This document shows, in pieces, positions 18,097 through 26,503 of a stretch of 64,000 nucleotides of DNA. Source of the stretch: Corynebacterium sp. (lineage in GTDB: Bacteria > Actinomycetota > Actinomycetes > Mycobacteriales > Mycobacteriaceae). The position numbers and the translations under genes were made by a program. Every line of letters begins with the position of its first letter. Position 1 is the first letter of the stretch. The notes under the pieces were generated by a model. It was not told where the DNA came from. It saw only the letters and a list, made by a program, of their open reading frames with translations, and did no database searches. The stretch spans positions 59,467-123,466 of the forward strand of contig NZ_JAUNKC010000005.1 of NCBI RefSeq assembly GCF_030532965.1, written 5' to 3'.

Positions 18097-19794
18097 CTAT
18101 TCGCGTACCCAGCTTCCGATAACGCCTGGGATTACTTTGGGTTGTTCCCCCAACAACGCTTTGAGGTTGGCGTCTCGTTCAACACTTGCAGTAATACCCC
18201 GTATCGGCTTCTTACGCTTACGCTGATTCTCATTATTGTTGTTGTTCTGCCCACCAATCGGTGCCCCGACCATCGGGGTACCAGCACGCCCGCCACTATT
18301 TGCACCACCAGCACCAGCGGCTGACTTCACACCGCCTGCGCCAGCACTGTTTCCCACACTGCTGCCGTTGCCGGTTCCATGTGGGGTTTTCGGTCCTGCA
18401 CCAACCCCACTACCAGTACCCATACCACTACCGAATCCACGACCACCAGCACCACCACCAGCACCGAATGCACGACCGCTTCCTGCACCACCGGTTCCGC
18501 TTCGCATGCCAGCCGAACCTGCCCCACCGGCCATACCGTAACCACCGATCCCACTCATACCGGCACCCATGCCAGTACCAGTGTTACTACGAGCACCACC
18601 ACTGGTAGCGGAGTGCCCGTGCCGGAGCCCACCAGACGCAGGAATACTCCCACCACTGATACCGCCCCGACCACCAGACACACCGGGTGTCAGTCCACTA
18701 AATACCGGCGCATGTGCTGACACACCGGAACCACCCGGTCCTGCTCCTGTAGGAAGCCCGGTGATCGGTGGCATACCCGGTGCCGGTGCTGCCGGTGCAC
18801 CCACCCCACCAGTAGTTGGAAGAGTCGCAGTCGATGCGGCCTGTGTCCCCATCCCCACAGGATGAAGCGTACTCGTCGCAGGTGAGGGCGGTGCGCCAGT
18901 AGAATCCGACCCGATTGCGGCACTACCACCACCAACACCAGCACTGTTATCAATCATCAAATTCCGAATCACTGGTACTGCTTGGGATAACGCACCGCTA
19001 TACACCCCATGAAATGCTGTCAGATACAACTTCTCTGCTGCTTCTTTTTCCGCAGGGTTCGCAATAGTCTGCAACGCAGACAACGCTTGAGATGCCTGAG
19101 TATGAAAATGCGGAGCAATCGTCGACAACACCCCCACCGACCGAGCCATCTCCGTAGCATTCGCCGCGAAATACGACGCTTTCGCCGCAGTAGCCTTCAT
19201 CCCCGCGGTTGCCCGCAACGCCGCAATCCCCTGATTCTGCGACGACAACTCGGATGCAATACCCTCCAGTTGTGTAGCGATACTCGTAGCCTGGGTGGCC
19301 ATTGACTGCCAGTCCGCGGCAGCTTGGGCAGCTTGACCGGACTGTGTCGCACCCAACTGTGCGACTAACGTTTCCAACGACACCGATGGAACCGGGGTAG
19401 GTGGGAGGAATGGGAAATCCGCAAACGACGACGCCGGTTTCGACGCGAACTCCGCAACATCATGCTCAAACGTCCCACCCGAATCCGCGGTATCCAACCC
19501 ACGTGAAAGCGCGAGATCATGACCAGTAAACGCCATGTGGTTTAACCGGAGATTCATCCCCAACCACTCAACCAAATCCTGAAAGCTCACCAACACATCG
19601 TTGGCACTTCCTAACCCACCCTGGATCACCTGAGCATGATTGACTCCTAATTCGTGTAACCCAGACAATGGTGAAAATGATCCGCTTAACGTATTTCGAA
19701 GCGTCACATGATAGATAGACAATGCATCGGTTTGGGCAGATTTAATGCCATCAAATGCACTTTTAAATGACGGCGAGTTAATCAACATGGACAT
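18097..19794 (-). CDS. Gly/Ala-rich protein with helical, PPE-like N-terminal region
   Basis: A 565-residue protein I do not recognise by name. Residues 1-290 are predicted helical and Ala/Gln/Ser-rich (for example QAAADWQSMATQATSIATQLEGIASEL), reminiscent of type VII-secreted PPE/LXG helical bundles. Residues 295-510 are low-complexity Gly/Ala/Ser/Pro. The C-terminus is basic then conserved-looking (RKRKKPIRGITASVERD ... VIPGVIGSWVRE). No signal peptide or membrane helix is visible. ATG 19794 has AAAGGA 6 bases upstream and lies 3 bases after the stop of the lipoprotein gene, so the two form an operon. Type VII export is an inference; no YxxxD/E signal was evident. Confidence 0.7.
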   Translation of the reverse strand: MSMLINSPSFKSAFDGIKSAQTDALSIYHVTLRNTLSGSFSPLSGLHELGVNHAQVIQGGLGSANDVLVSFQDLVEWLGMNLRLNHMAFTGHDLALSRGLDTADSGGTFEHDVAEFASKPASSFADFPFLPPTPVPSVSLETLVAQLGATQSGQAAQAAADWQSMATQATSIATQLEGIASELSSQNQGIAALRATAGMKATAAKASYFAANATEMARSVGVLSTIAPHFHTQASQALSALQTIANPAEKEAAEKLYLTAFHGVYSGALSQAVPVIRNLMIDNSAGVGGGSAAIGSDSTGAPPSPATSTLHPVGMGTQAASTATLPTTGGVGAPAAPAPGMPPITGLPTGAGPGGSGVSAHAPVFSGLTPGVSGGRGGISGGSIPASGGLRHGHSATSGGARSNTGTGMGAGMSGIGGYGMAGGAGSAGMRSGTGGAGSGRAFGAGGGAGGRGFGSGMGTGSGVGAGPKTPHGTGNGSSVGNSAGAGGVKSAAGAGGANSGGRAGTPMVGAPIGGQNNNNNENQRKRKKPIRGITASVERDANLKALLGEQPKVIPGVIGSWVRE

Positions 19795-19797
19795 TGA

Positions 19798-20484
19798 TTA
19801 TCCTTTCAGAGCAAAGATTTTCTGCAACATATCTACTGCTTCCTGACAGGATTTTTCAGGCGTCAACCCAAAGATCAAACTCGAACCAAGCGAGGTAACG
19901 TTTATACGTCCTCTGTTAGTTTGCACAGCTATAGTGCAATCCAACTCATCGTCATTGTCCGATAGCTTATGTTGGTACCAGTGCTCCGGTAAATGCACTA
20001 GCGGTTGATCCACAATGAGACCTAATGACTGTACATGTTCATAAGTAAGAACATCAGTTGAGATATTAAATCCAATATCGTTACTGGAACTTTCAGTAGG
20101 CAAAGTGGTACAAGCTGCAAAATCATCGCGCAATACATGAGACTCGTGCCAGATTTCTTGTCCGAATTGCGCGTATTGTTCCTTGGTCACTTCCGTACAG
20201 GGGTCGAAAATCTCAAAACTTGGATCGATCGGATCAAACGTTCCGGTACCCGCTTCCAACACCTCACCGAGCGTTTTCAGTTGATCCGCCTGCGATGACG
20301 CTGCCTGTTGGTGGGATTGCGACTGGTTTTTGGCAGCCAAGTACTGAGCAAAAGGTGCAGATAACCCGCAGCCAGAAAGCAGAAAGACACAACACACCAC
20401 AGTCGCTATCAAGACGCGGTGCGCTGAACGAGCTGTCATCTGATTAGGCATAGTCCTGGCATGCATTGACATTTTCTTGACCAT
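19798..20484 (-). CDS. DUF3558-like lipoprotein
   Basis: A secreted lipoprotein of about 228 residues. The lipobox is LLSGC and the mature start is CGLSAPFAQYLAAKNQ. The domain has FDPCTEVTKEQYAQFG and later paired Cys, as in the actinobacterial DUF3558 family (the FDPC motif is typical), with a final Cys in PEKSCQEAVDMLQ. The start is uncertain: ATG 20484 has GGCGG 10 bases upstream, but ATG 20439 would give a shorter, more typical signal peptide. It is followed at 3 bases by the Gly-rich gene. Role unknown; a surface or envelope partner of the Gly-rich protein is inferred. Confidence 0.65.
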   Translation of the reverse strand: MVKKMSMHARTMPNQMTARSAHRVLIATVVCCVFLLSGCGLSAPFAQYLAAKNQSQSHQQAASSQADQLKTLGEVLEAGTGTFDPIDPSFEIFDPCTEVTKEQYAQFGQEIWHESHVLRDDFAACTTLPTESSSNDIGFNISTDVLTYEHVQSLGLIVDQPLVHLPEHWYQHKLSDNDDELDCTIAVQTNRGRINVTSLGSSLIFGLTPEKSCQEAVDMLQKIFALKG

Positions 20485-20619
20485 TTCCTCAAAACCGCCT
20501 TTCAACGCCACTGACAACCAGTGTAAAACCATATAGACAACGTGCTCTATAGAGTTAGACTCACTCATCACCCCAATCGGTTCCATAAAAAATGCACACA
20601 CCCCCAAACGGGTAACCCA

Positions 20620-20718
20620 CCGTCACCGCATCAAGTCGGAGAATCCACCCACCACACTTCAAAACCGCAGGAGAGAACCGACTGCCACCCATAATCCCCG
20701 ACTTCCAGAAAACCGGCA
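20620..20718. repeat. 99-base repeat unit, copy 1
   Basis: Begins CCGTCACCGCATCAAGTCGG and ends AACCGGCA; it has the same internal layout as copy 2 (20857-20955), with identical spacing between its three conserved blocks. The outer parts AAGTCGGAG and CCCCGACTT are near inverted complements, so it can fold into a long hairpin. Confidence 0.8.
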
Positions 20719-20777
20719 CAACAACCCCAACCCACAGGCCGCGCTGGCGGCGTCGACAAGCACCCACACACTTCTAC

Positions 20778-20849
20778 AGGTCGGAGATTTGCGCAAAACC
20801 TGGGGTCACAGCCAACTAGAACTGTTCGAATTTCGGAAATCTCCGACTT
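20778..20849. repeat. Related inverted-repeat pair between the two units
   Basis: AGGTCGGAGATTT (20778-20790) and AAATCTCCGACTT (20837-20849) are complementary at 12 of 13 positions and use the same arm sequence as the flanking 99-base units. The loop differs from theirs, so this looks like a third, diverged hairpin of the family. Confidence 0.7.
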
Positions 20850-20856
20850 TCACACC

Positions 20857-20955
20857 CCGTCACCGCATCAAGTCGGAGATTCCCCCTACCCAGCACCAAA
20901 ACCGCAGGAAAGAACCAGGCGTTAAACACAATCTCCGACTTCCAGGAAACCGGCA
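20857..20955. repeat. 99-base repeat unit, copy 2
   Basis: Direct repeat of 20620-20718, 237 bases downstream. Its arms AAGTCGGAGATT (20870-20881) and AATCTCCGACTT (20930-20941) are a perfect 12-base inverted repeat around a 48-base loop. This copy is the least decayed hairpin of the set. Confidence 0.8.
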
Positions 20956-21270
20956 TAAAACACCGCCGTGTATTTGTTGATGGCGATAGTGATGAGCGCA
21001 CTGGGGAAGAAGGTGAGTCCAAAAGAAAACTGCCTTGGGGTTAAAACATCCGAATGGTCGGCAAGGCCGGCTTCGGTCGGGTTAGCAAAACCCACGAAAC
21101 CGGATGCGGAGCTGCAGGGTAGGTGACTGGAAGATTGTTCCTGATTCTGATGCTTAGTTGGGTGCGGGGATTGGCGTGATGGGATCGGTGACGGCGGCCT
21201 GGATTTGATTGTGATGAAAATTACATGCCAGATAAGTATCGGATGTACTGTTTTGGCGGGGGATTGCGCG

Positions 21271-21305
21271 CCCCACTTCGCCCCACATTCCCCACTTTGC
21301 CCCAC
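21271..21305 (-). promoter_or_regulatory. Inverted array of four MraZ-type boxes
   Basis: CCCCAC occurs at 21271, 21281, 21290 and 21300 (reverse complement GTGGGG), at spacings of 10, 9 and 10 bases. This is the helical periodicity of MraZ operators. It points away from mraZ, towards the minus-strand lipoprotein operon. Binding is inferred from the pattern only. Confidence 0.55.
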
Positions 21306-21603
21306 GGGGAGGAGAGTGTGGCCGGTAGCTTATTTGCTGTTTCTTGCTGGTGTTTTGCCAGTTGAGCGGGGTTTGAAATCGGAAATCCCCAGGATGTGCG
21401 TTGCAGTTGTTGTCGTTTGCAGTTGTAAGTTACGAGAATGGCTATAGGGGTTGGTTGGGCAGTTGTGACTATTGTTATGAATTTTTACCTACTATTTCCG
21501 AGGTTTTGGGGGTGGCGTGTCATTTTTCCCCACCAGGAAAATAGCAGGTTAACGTGCATATTTTTGAAAAAGTAGCGAAGAAAATTGAGGCGGAGTGTAA
21601 AAA

Positions 21604-21640
21604 GTGGGGGATTGTGGGGTATTGTGGGGGACAGTGACGG
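21604..21640 (+). promoter_or_regulatory. MraZ operator upstream of mraZ
   Basis: GTGGGG at 21604, 21614 and 21624 repeats every 10 bases, and a partial fourth box GTGACGG follows at 21634. MraZ is known to bind three or four such direct repeats ahead of its own gene in several bacteria, including C. glutamicum. The array lies about 100-130 bases before ATG 21733, so autoregulation of the dcw promoter is likely. Confidence 0.8.
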
Positions 21641-21732
21641 GAAAGTTGGGACTGATGTGACTCAGTTTTCTTCGATCTGCAGGAAGTTGCTCGTTTTATC
21701 GCGGAGGTTTTCGGAGAGGTAGGTGTTCCGAG

Positions 21733-22164
21733 ATGTTTCTTGGTACCTACACGCCGAAGCTTGACGATAAAGGCCGATTGACCCTTCCGGCGAAATTCCG
21801 AGAGGAACTAGCAGGTGGGTTAATGGTGACGAAAGGGCAGGATCATTCTTTGGCGGTTTATCCCAAAGAAGAATTCATCCAACGGGCGCGTAAAGCCGCT
21901 GAGGTTTCACGCACAAACCCCGAAGCCCGGGCGTTCATCCGAAACTTGGCGGCCAGTGCTGACGAGCAACGCCCGGACGGTCAAGGGCGAATCACCTTGT
22001 CGGCGGCGCATCGTGCGTATGCGGGGTTGACAAAGGAATGTGTCGTCATTGGTTCGATGGATTTCCTGGAAATCTGGGACGCCGAATCCTGGAACCGCTA
22101 CCAGGCGGAGACAGAGGCAGCGTTTGCCGAGGCAAATGCTGATGTGCTGGGTGGCCTGTTGTAG
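21733..22164 (+). CDS. mraZ: Transcriptional regulator MraZ
   Basis: A 143-residue AbrB-fold regulator, the usual first gene of the dcw cluster. Two SpoVT/AbrB-like repeats are visible: [26 protein letters not shown] at the N-terminus and a second with [18 protein letters not shown]. In both, the DxxGR motif makes the DNA-binding surface of the ring-shaped oligomer. GGAGAGGTAGG lies 7 bases before ATG 21733. Its probable operator lies just upstream. In other bacteria it represses or activates the division cluster, and in C. glutamicum it acts on ftsEX. Confidence 0.97.
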   Translation: MFLGTYTPKLDDKGRLTLPAKFREELAGGLMVTKGQDHSLAVYPKEEFIQRARKAAEVSRTNPEARAFIRNLAASADEQRPDGQGRITLSAAHRAYAGLTKECVVIGSMDFLEIWDAESWNRYQAETEAAFAEANADVLGGLL

Positions 22165-22332
22165 TAGGCGATTGCTGCAACGCATTGGGAGTGTGCGTAA
22201 GAACTCCACTCGAAGTGAATAGGTCTGGTGTACTTCCCCGATATCAGAACTTTTACTTGAGTGGGGCTCTATGCACACCGCCATATGTAGGAACAGACAA
22301 TAAACGGACACGGTGCAAGAGAGGGGGCTGTG

Positions 22333-23403
22333 ATGGTTGATCCCCAACAACAAACGACAAAGTTGCAGGACGAACTAGCAGCCAACCATGGGCATGTGCC
22401 AGTGCTGCGTAATCGTGTGACGGAATTATTGGCACCTGCGGTGGCCCACGCGGGGCCGGGTGCGGTAATCGTTGATGGGACTTTGGGCGCTGGTGGGCAT
22501 TCGGAGTTTTTCCTCGAAAGTTTCCCAGACGCATACGTGATTGGTTTGGACCGGGACATTCATGCGCTGGAGGCGGCGCGGCACCGATTGGAGCGGTTCG
22601 GACATCGGTTCGTTGGACTTCATACTCGCTTCGATCAATTTGTAGAGTCCATGGAAGAAGCCGCAGAATCCGGAAATTCTGCATGTCAGGCGGCGTTGGA
22701 TCGTGGTATTGCTGGTGCATTGTTTGATTTGGGTGTGTCCTCGATGCAGCTCGATCAAGTAGCACGGGGTTTTGCGTATCGGGTTGATGCGCCGTTAGAC
22801 ATGCGCATGAACGATACCGAGGGCATCACCGCGGCTGACATACTTAACACCTATTCGCATGGGGATTTGGCTCGGATTCTGAAAAACTACGGTGACGAAC
22901 GGTTTGCGGGAAAAATCGCCAAGGCGATCGTGAAAGAGCGAGAGAAACGTAGCTTTTCGACGTCGGCGCGGTTGGTGGAGCTGTTGTACGAAACGATTCC
23001 GGCTGCGACCCGGCGCACGGGTGGGTATCCGGCCAAACGAACCTTCCAGGCATTGCGGGTGGAAGTGAATAAAGAGCTAGAGGCCATCGAGAATGTTCTT
23101 CCGCTCATTACCGAGCGGTTGATTCCAGGTGGTCGGGCGGTATTCATGTCCTATCAGTCCCTGGAAGACAAGCTGGTGAAAAAATATTTCGCCGAGCTTA
23201 CCCAGTCGAAAACCCCGCCAGGGTTACCCATGGACCTTCCGGAATATGCGGCGAAATTCCGGTTGGTCACCCGTGGCGCAGAAAAAGCTACCGAAGCAGA
23301 GATCGCGGAAAATCCGCGGGCGGCACCTGTTCGAGTTCGAGCAATCGAAGCATTGAACCCGGATGGAAGCTGCGTATATGACAGAAAGGAGACGAAAGAA
23401 TGA
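22333..23403 (+). CDS. rsmH: 16S rRNA (cytosine-1402-N4)-methyltransferase RsmH
   Basis: A 356-residue SAM-dependent methyltransferase (MraW) acting on the 30S decoding centre. Motif I is [13 protein letters not shown] (about 49-61), after [13 protein letters not shown]; later motifs are [33 protein letters not shown] and the domain marker [19 protein letters not shown] 22333 is preferred for its spacing from GAGGGGG; GTG 22330 is possible. The stop overlaps the ftsL start (ATGA). A 166-base gap to mraZ suggests an extra promoter, which I cannot place. Confidence 0.96.
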   Translation: MVDPQQQTTKLQDELAANHGHVPVLRNRVTELLAPAVAHAGPGAVIVDGTLGAGGHSEFFLESFPDAYVIGLDRDIHALEAARHRLERFGHRFVGLHTRFDQFVESMEEAAESGNSACQAALDRGIAGALFDLGVSSMQLDQVARGFAYRVDAPLDMRMNDTEGITAADILNTYSHGDLARILKNYGDERFAGKIAKAIVKEREKRSFSTSARLVELLYETIPAATRRTGGYPAKRTFQALRVEVNKELEAIENVLPLITERLIPGGRAVFMSYQSLEDKLVKKYFAELTQSKTPPGLPMDLPEYAAKFRLVTRGAEKATEAEIAENPRAAPVRVRAIEALNPDGSCVYDRKETKE

Positions 23404-24209
23404 GCACTCAGTATCAAATTAGAGAACCTCGCCGTAGGGATAGCAGGAACACTCGTCGTGCCCACAATCGTGATGCGTCTTCTTATGCGCGCGGCAGGTC
23501 GTCGAAAAGCTATCGTCCGTCGGCATACACGTCGCGCGATTTAAGCACGTCCGGTGCCACCACGATGGTTCTTACCGAATCCGCACCAGTGGTGGAGCAG
23601 CGTAACTTTGGAGGTGCGCCTACCCGGGTGCCGCATCGGCCCCGGCCAACGGCGGCGCCGAAGCGAAAGTTTCAGCGTTCCGCAGGTTCGCAGCAGGTGT
23701 TTACCGAGCGCGGTAAGCGGTTGGTGCGACCGAAGGCGGACCCGAAGAAAGTTCGGTTTGCGGCGTCAACATCCTTGATTTTGGTCTTTGGTGTCGTCAT
23801 GGCGATGGTGCTGTCGGGCCTTTCCACGGAGCAAACCTTCCAGATTCAGCAATTGCGGCATCAGGAAGCGACGCTGCACAATCAGCTGGAAACGTTGAAT
23901 CGTGACCTGCAAAATGTGTCTGCTACTGCGGAAATTGCGCGGCAGGCCCAGGAGATGGGACTGGTTGTTCCCGACCAGCCGGGAATACTAATTCGAAATG
24001 AAAACGGCGACATGGTGGAGCAACGCCCGCCGAGTGATGTAACTCGCCCTATAGTTGATGTCAATGGTCAGCAAGTTCGACCACGGGTTGCTTCTAGCGA
24101 CCCGGTGGCGACGCAAGAGGTTTCCGGCAATCTCAATGAGGTGCAACCGGTGCAGCCATCCTTGCCGAACGTTGCGCCATATCTTGCAAGTGTTCCGTCC
24201 GGGAATTAG
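23400..24209 (+). CDS. ftsL: Cell division protein FtsL (corynebacterial long form)
   Basis: A 269-residue bitopic protein in the ftsL position. A long basic, Ser/Arg-rich cytosolic N-terminus (about 115 residues) precedes one membrane helix ([17 protein letters not shown], near 122-140). A short extracytoplasmic coiled coil follows ([26 protein letters not shown]), then a Pro-rich tail. FtsL scaffolds FtsQ and FtsB and activates FtsWI at the septum. It is longer than the E. coli protein, as is usual in Corynebacteriales. The identity rests on position and topology rather than strong sequence motifs. Confidence 0.88.
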   Translation: MSTQYQIREPRRRDSRNTRRAHNRDASSYARGRSSKSYRPSAYTSRDLSTSGATTMVLTESAPVVEQRNFGGAPTRVPHRPRPTAAPKRKFQRSAGSQQVFTERGKRLVRPKADPKKVRFAASTSLILVFGVVMAMVLSGLSTEQTFQIQQLRHQEATLHNQLETLNRDLQNVSATAEIARQAQEMGLVVPDQPGILIRNENGDMVEQRPPSDVTRPIVDVNGQQVRPRVASSDPVATQEVSGNLNEVQPVQPSLPNVAPYLASVPSGN

Positions 24210-24237
24210 ATAGAGTGAACCAACTAAGGTGTAAGTA

Positions 24238-26229
24238 GTGAACGAGCCGAGATCTGGCCAAACGGGGCGAGCAGTCAACTCGCCCCGTACTCGTCAAAAG
24301 GGTCAACCCCAGGGGCACCCCACTCAGAAGCCGTCCCGACCTGTGACGCAGCGGGCAACGATGTTGAGCAGGCTTCGGTGGGTTCAAATCATCGCTATCG
24401 GTGTGTGCCTAATATTGGCCGGGCGCATGGCCTGGGTGCAGTTGGTGTGGGGGCCTGAGCTGAGCCAGAGGGCAGCCGACCAGCGGTATCGGGTGTATAC
24501 CGACCCGGCCCGCCGTGGGGAAATCCAAGACCGCTCCGGCCAGCAACTTGCTTACACCATGCAGGCGCGTTCGCTGACAGTATCGCCGAAGAATCTGCGC
24601 AAAGAACTGCGCTATGTGGCGAATGCCGATCTTGCCAAAACGGTTGATAATTACTACGACCTGAGCAAAGACGAACGCGAAAAGCGCATTGATCAAAAAG
24701 TCCTTGATTATTTGGACTCATATTCAGAAGACATCCCGCGGATTATTGCCGAGACTGGGGCGTCGACAAGCGAAATCAAGTCGGAGGAAATCCGGAAAAA
24801 ACTGGATGCGGATACCACCTACGAAGTATTGGTGCGCAACGTCGACCCGGATGTCGCGGTGTCGATTTCGGAACAACACTATGGCATCGCGGCAGATATT
24901 CAAGACATCCGGCAGTACCCAAACGGTTCAGTTGCATCCAACGTGATTGGAAAGATCAGCCAAGACGGTCAAGGCCAGTTCGGGTTCGAGGCCTCTAACG
25001 ATTCGCTTCTTTCCGGCATTAATGGGCAAACCGTGGTGGACGTCTCCACCGATGGGCAGATTATTCCTGGTACCACCCGCGACCAAGTCGCCGCCATGAA
25101 TGGTTCGGATGTAACCCTCACTCTCGATCTTGATCTGCAAACCTACGTCCAGCAGCAGCTTGAGCAGGCAAAGACCAATTCTGGGGCGAAGGGTGCTTCG
25201 GCGGTGGTCCTTGATGTAGAAACCGCTGAGGTGCTGGCGATGGCCAATACTGATTCGATCAACCCGATGGGGGATGTTCAAAAACAACTTGATCGGGGTA
25301 AGAAATTCGGCAATTCGACGGTTTCGGAACCGTTCGAACCTGGCTCCGTTGCCAAAATTATCACCGCAGCAGGCGTGATTGAAGATGGCCTTTCCACCCC
25401 GGACGAAGTGCTGACGGTTCCCGGTTCCATTGACATGGCTGGCGTGAACGTGAAGGACGCGTGGGATCACGGCCCCACTCCGTACACCACCACGGGAATC
25501 TTTGGTAAATCATCCAACGTGGGAACCTTGATGCTGGCGCAGCGGCTGGGGGAGGAGCGCTTCGATTCCCTCCTGACTGGTTTCGGCATAGGACAGGCAA
25601 CCGGTATCGAACTGCCGAGTGAATCGGCTGGTCTGCGGCCACAACTGGAACAGTGGTCCGGCGGCACCTTTGCCAACCTGCCTATCGGACAGGGCATGAG
25701 CTTGACGTTGCTGCAAATGGCAGGGGTGTACCAAACGCTTGCCAATGGTGGCGAACGAATCGAGCCGCGTATCGTGGCGGAAATCCGGGACAATACTGGC
25801 GAAGTGATCGAACAGCCCGCGCCGAAGAAGACCAGGGTGGTGTCGGAATCAACGGCGCGCACCGTGGTGGATATGTTCCGTTCAGTTGTGCAATCAGATC
25901 CATCCGGAATCCAGCAGGGTACCGGTGCGGGTGCTGCCGTCGAGGGGTATCAGATTGCAGGTAAGACTGGTACCGCCCAGCAGGTCGATCCCAATACCAG
26001 GGCGTATTCCAATTCGAAATACTGGATTACTTTCGCGGGTATTGCGCCCGCAGACAATCCGCGTTTCGTGGTGGCCTTGATGCTTGATAATCCAACGCGC
26101 GGCGTGCACGGCGAAGGCGGTCAATCTGCGGCGCCGCTATTCCACGACATCGCATCCTGGCTTCTTGATCGCGATAACGTTCCGCTTTCGCCGCCGATGG
26201 AAGGGCAATTGGTTTTGCAGGCTCAGTAA
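24238..26229 (+). CDS. ftsI: Septal peptidoglycan transpeptidase FtsI (class B PBP)
   Basis: A 663-residue class B penicillin-binding protein. A cytosolic tail and one membrane anchor (MLSRLRWVQIIAIGVCLILAG) lead to the dimerisation domain with RGEIQDRSGQQLAY. The transpeptidase domain has SxxK as SVAK (Ser about 369), SxN as SSN in FGKSSNVGT, and KTG in AGKTGTAQ. It cross-links septal wall with FtsW as partner. No PASTA domain is seen at the C-terminus. The GTG start 24238 has AAGGT upstream. The next gene is 274 bases away, so murE may have its own promoter. Confidence 0.96.
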   Translation: MNEPRSGQTGRAVNSPRTRQKGQPQGHPTQKPSRPVTQRATMLSRLRWVQIIAIGVCLILAGRMAWVQLVWGPELSQRAADQRYRVYTDPARRGEIQDRSGQQLAYTMQARSLTVSPKNLRKELRYVANADLAKTVDNYYDLSKDEREKRIDQKVLDYLDSYSEDIPRIIAETGASTSEIKSEEIRKKLDADTTYEVLVRNVDPDVAVSISEQHYGIAADIQDIRQYPNGSVASNVIGKISQDGQGQFGFEASNDSLLSGINGQTVVDVSTDGQIIPGTTRDQVAAMNGSDVTLTLDLDLQTYVQQQLEQAKTNSGAKGASAVVLDVETAEVLAMANTDSINPMGDVQKQLDRGKKFGNSTVSEPFEPGSVAKIITAAGVIEDGLSTPDEVLTVPGSIDMAGVNVKDAWDHGPTPYTTTGIFGKSSNVGTLMLAQRLGEERFDSLLTGFGIGQATGIELPSESAGLRPQLEQWSGGTFANLPIGQGMSLTLLQMAGVYQTLANGGERIEPRIVAEIRDNTGEVIEQPAPKKTRVVSESTARTVVDMFRSVVQSDPSGIQQGTGAGAAVEGYQIAGKTGTAQQVDPNTRAYSNSKYWITFAGIAPADNPRFVVALMLDNPTRGVHGEGGQSAAPLFHDIASWLLDRDNVPLSPPMEGQLVLQAQ

Positions 26230-26503
26230 TTGCGCCCTGGAAACGCCGATGGCGGATCTACCCCATAGACGGGGTAAAGTTGTGGGCTTGGTTACCGTTT
26301 GGGGGCATTTGCGCATAATAACCGCAGTGTGCGCCCCGGAACGGAAAATCTGATTGCCGATCGGCCCCTGCCATGTCGGTGCGATGTACTAATTTCATAC
26401 AAGGACGCTGTGTCGGCGGGTACCACCTTAATCCCCAGCACAACAGCCACATTTAACCAACAAGTGAAACGAACTATTAAGTGAAAGGAGCGCGAGCTAG
26501 ACA

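Larger units (their letters stand above)
20485..21600. other. About 1.1 kb without a recognised gene
   Basis: This stretch holds a duplicated 99-base hairpin-forming unit, an inverted array of MraZ-type boxes and one dispersed 11-mer (20751-20761), each listed separately. Open frames here are short or overlap the repeats, and none resembles a known protein. It separates the minus-strand lipoprotein operon from the plus-strand dcw cluster. Confidence 0.6.

Noticed and set aside
20922-21305. 127-codon minus-strand frame across the repeat region
   Set aside because: Its first residues come from the inverted MraZ boxes and its end from the hairpin repeat; the composition is not protein-like and no family is recognised.
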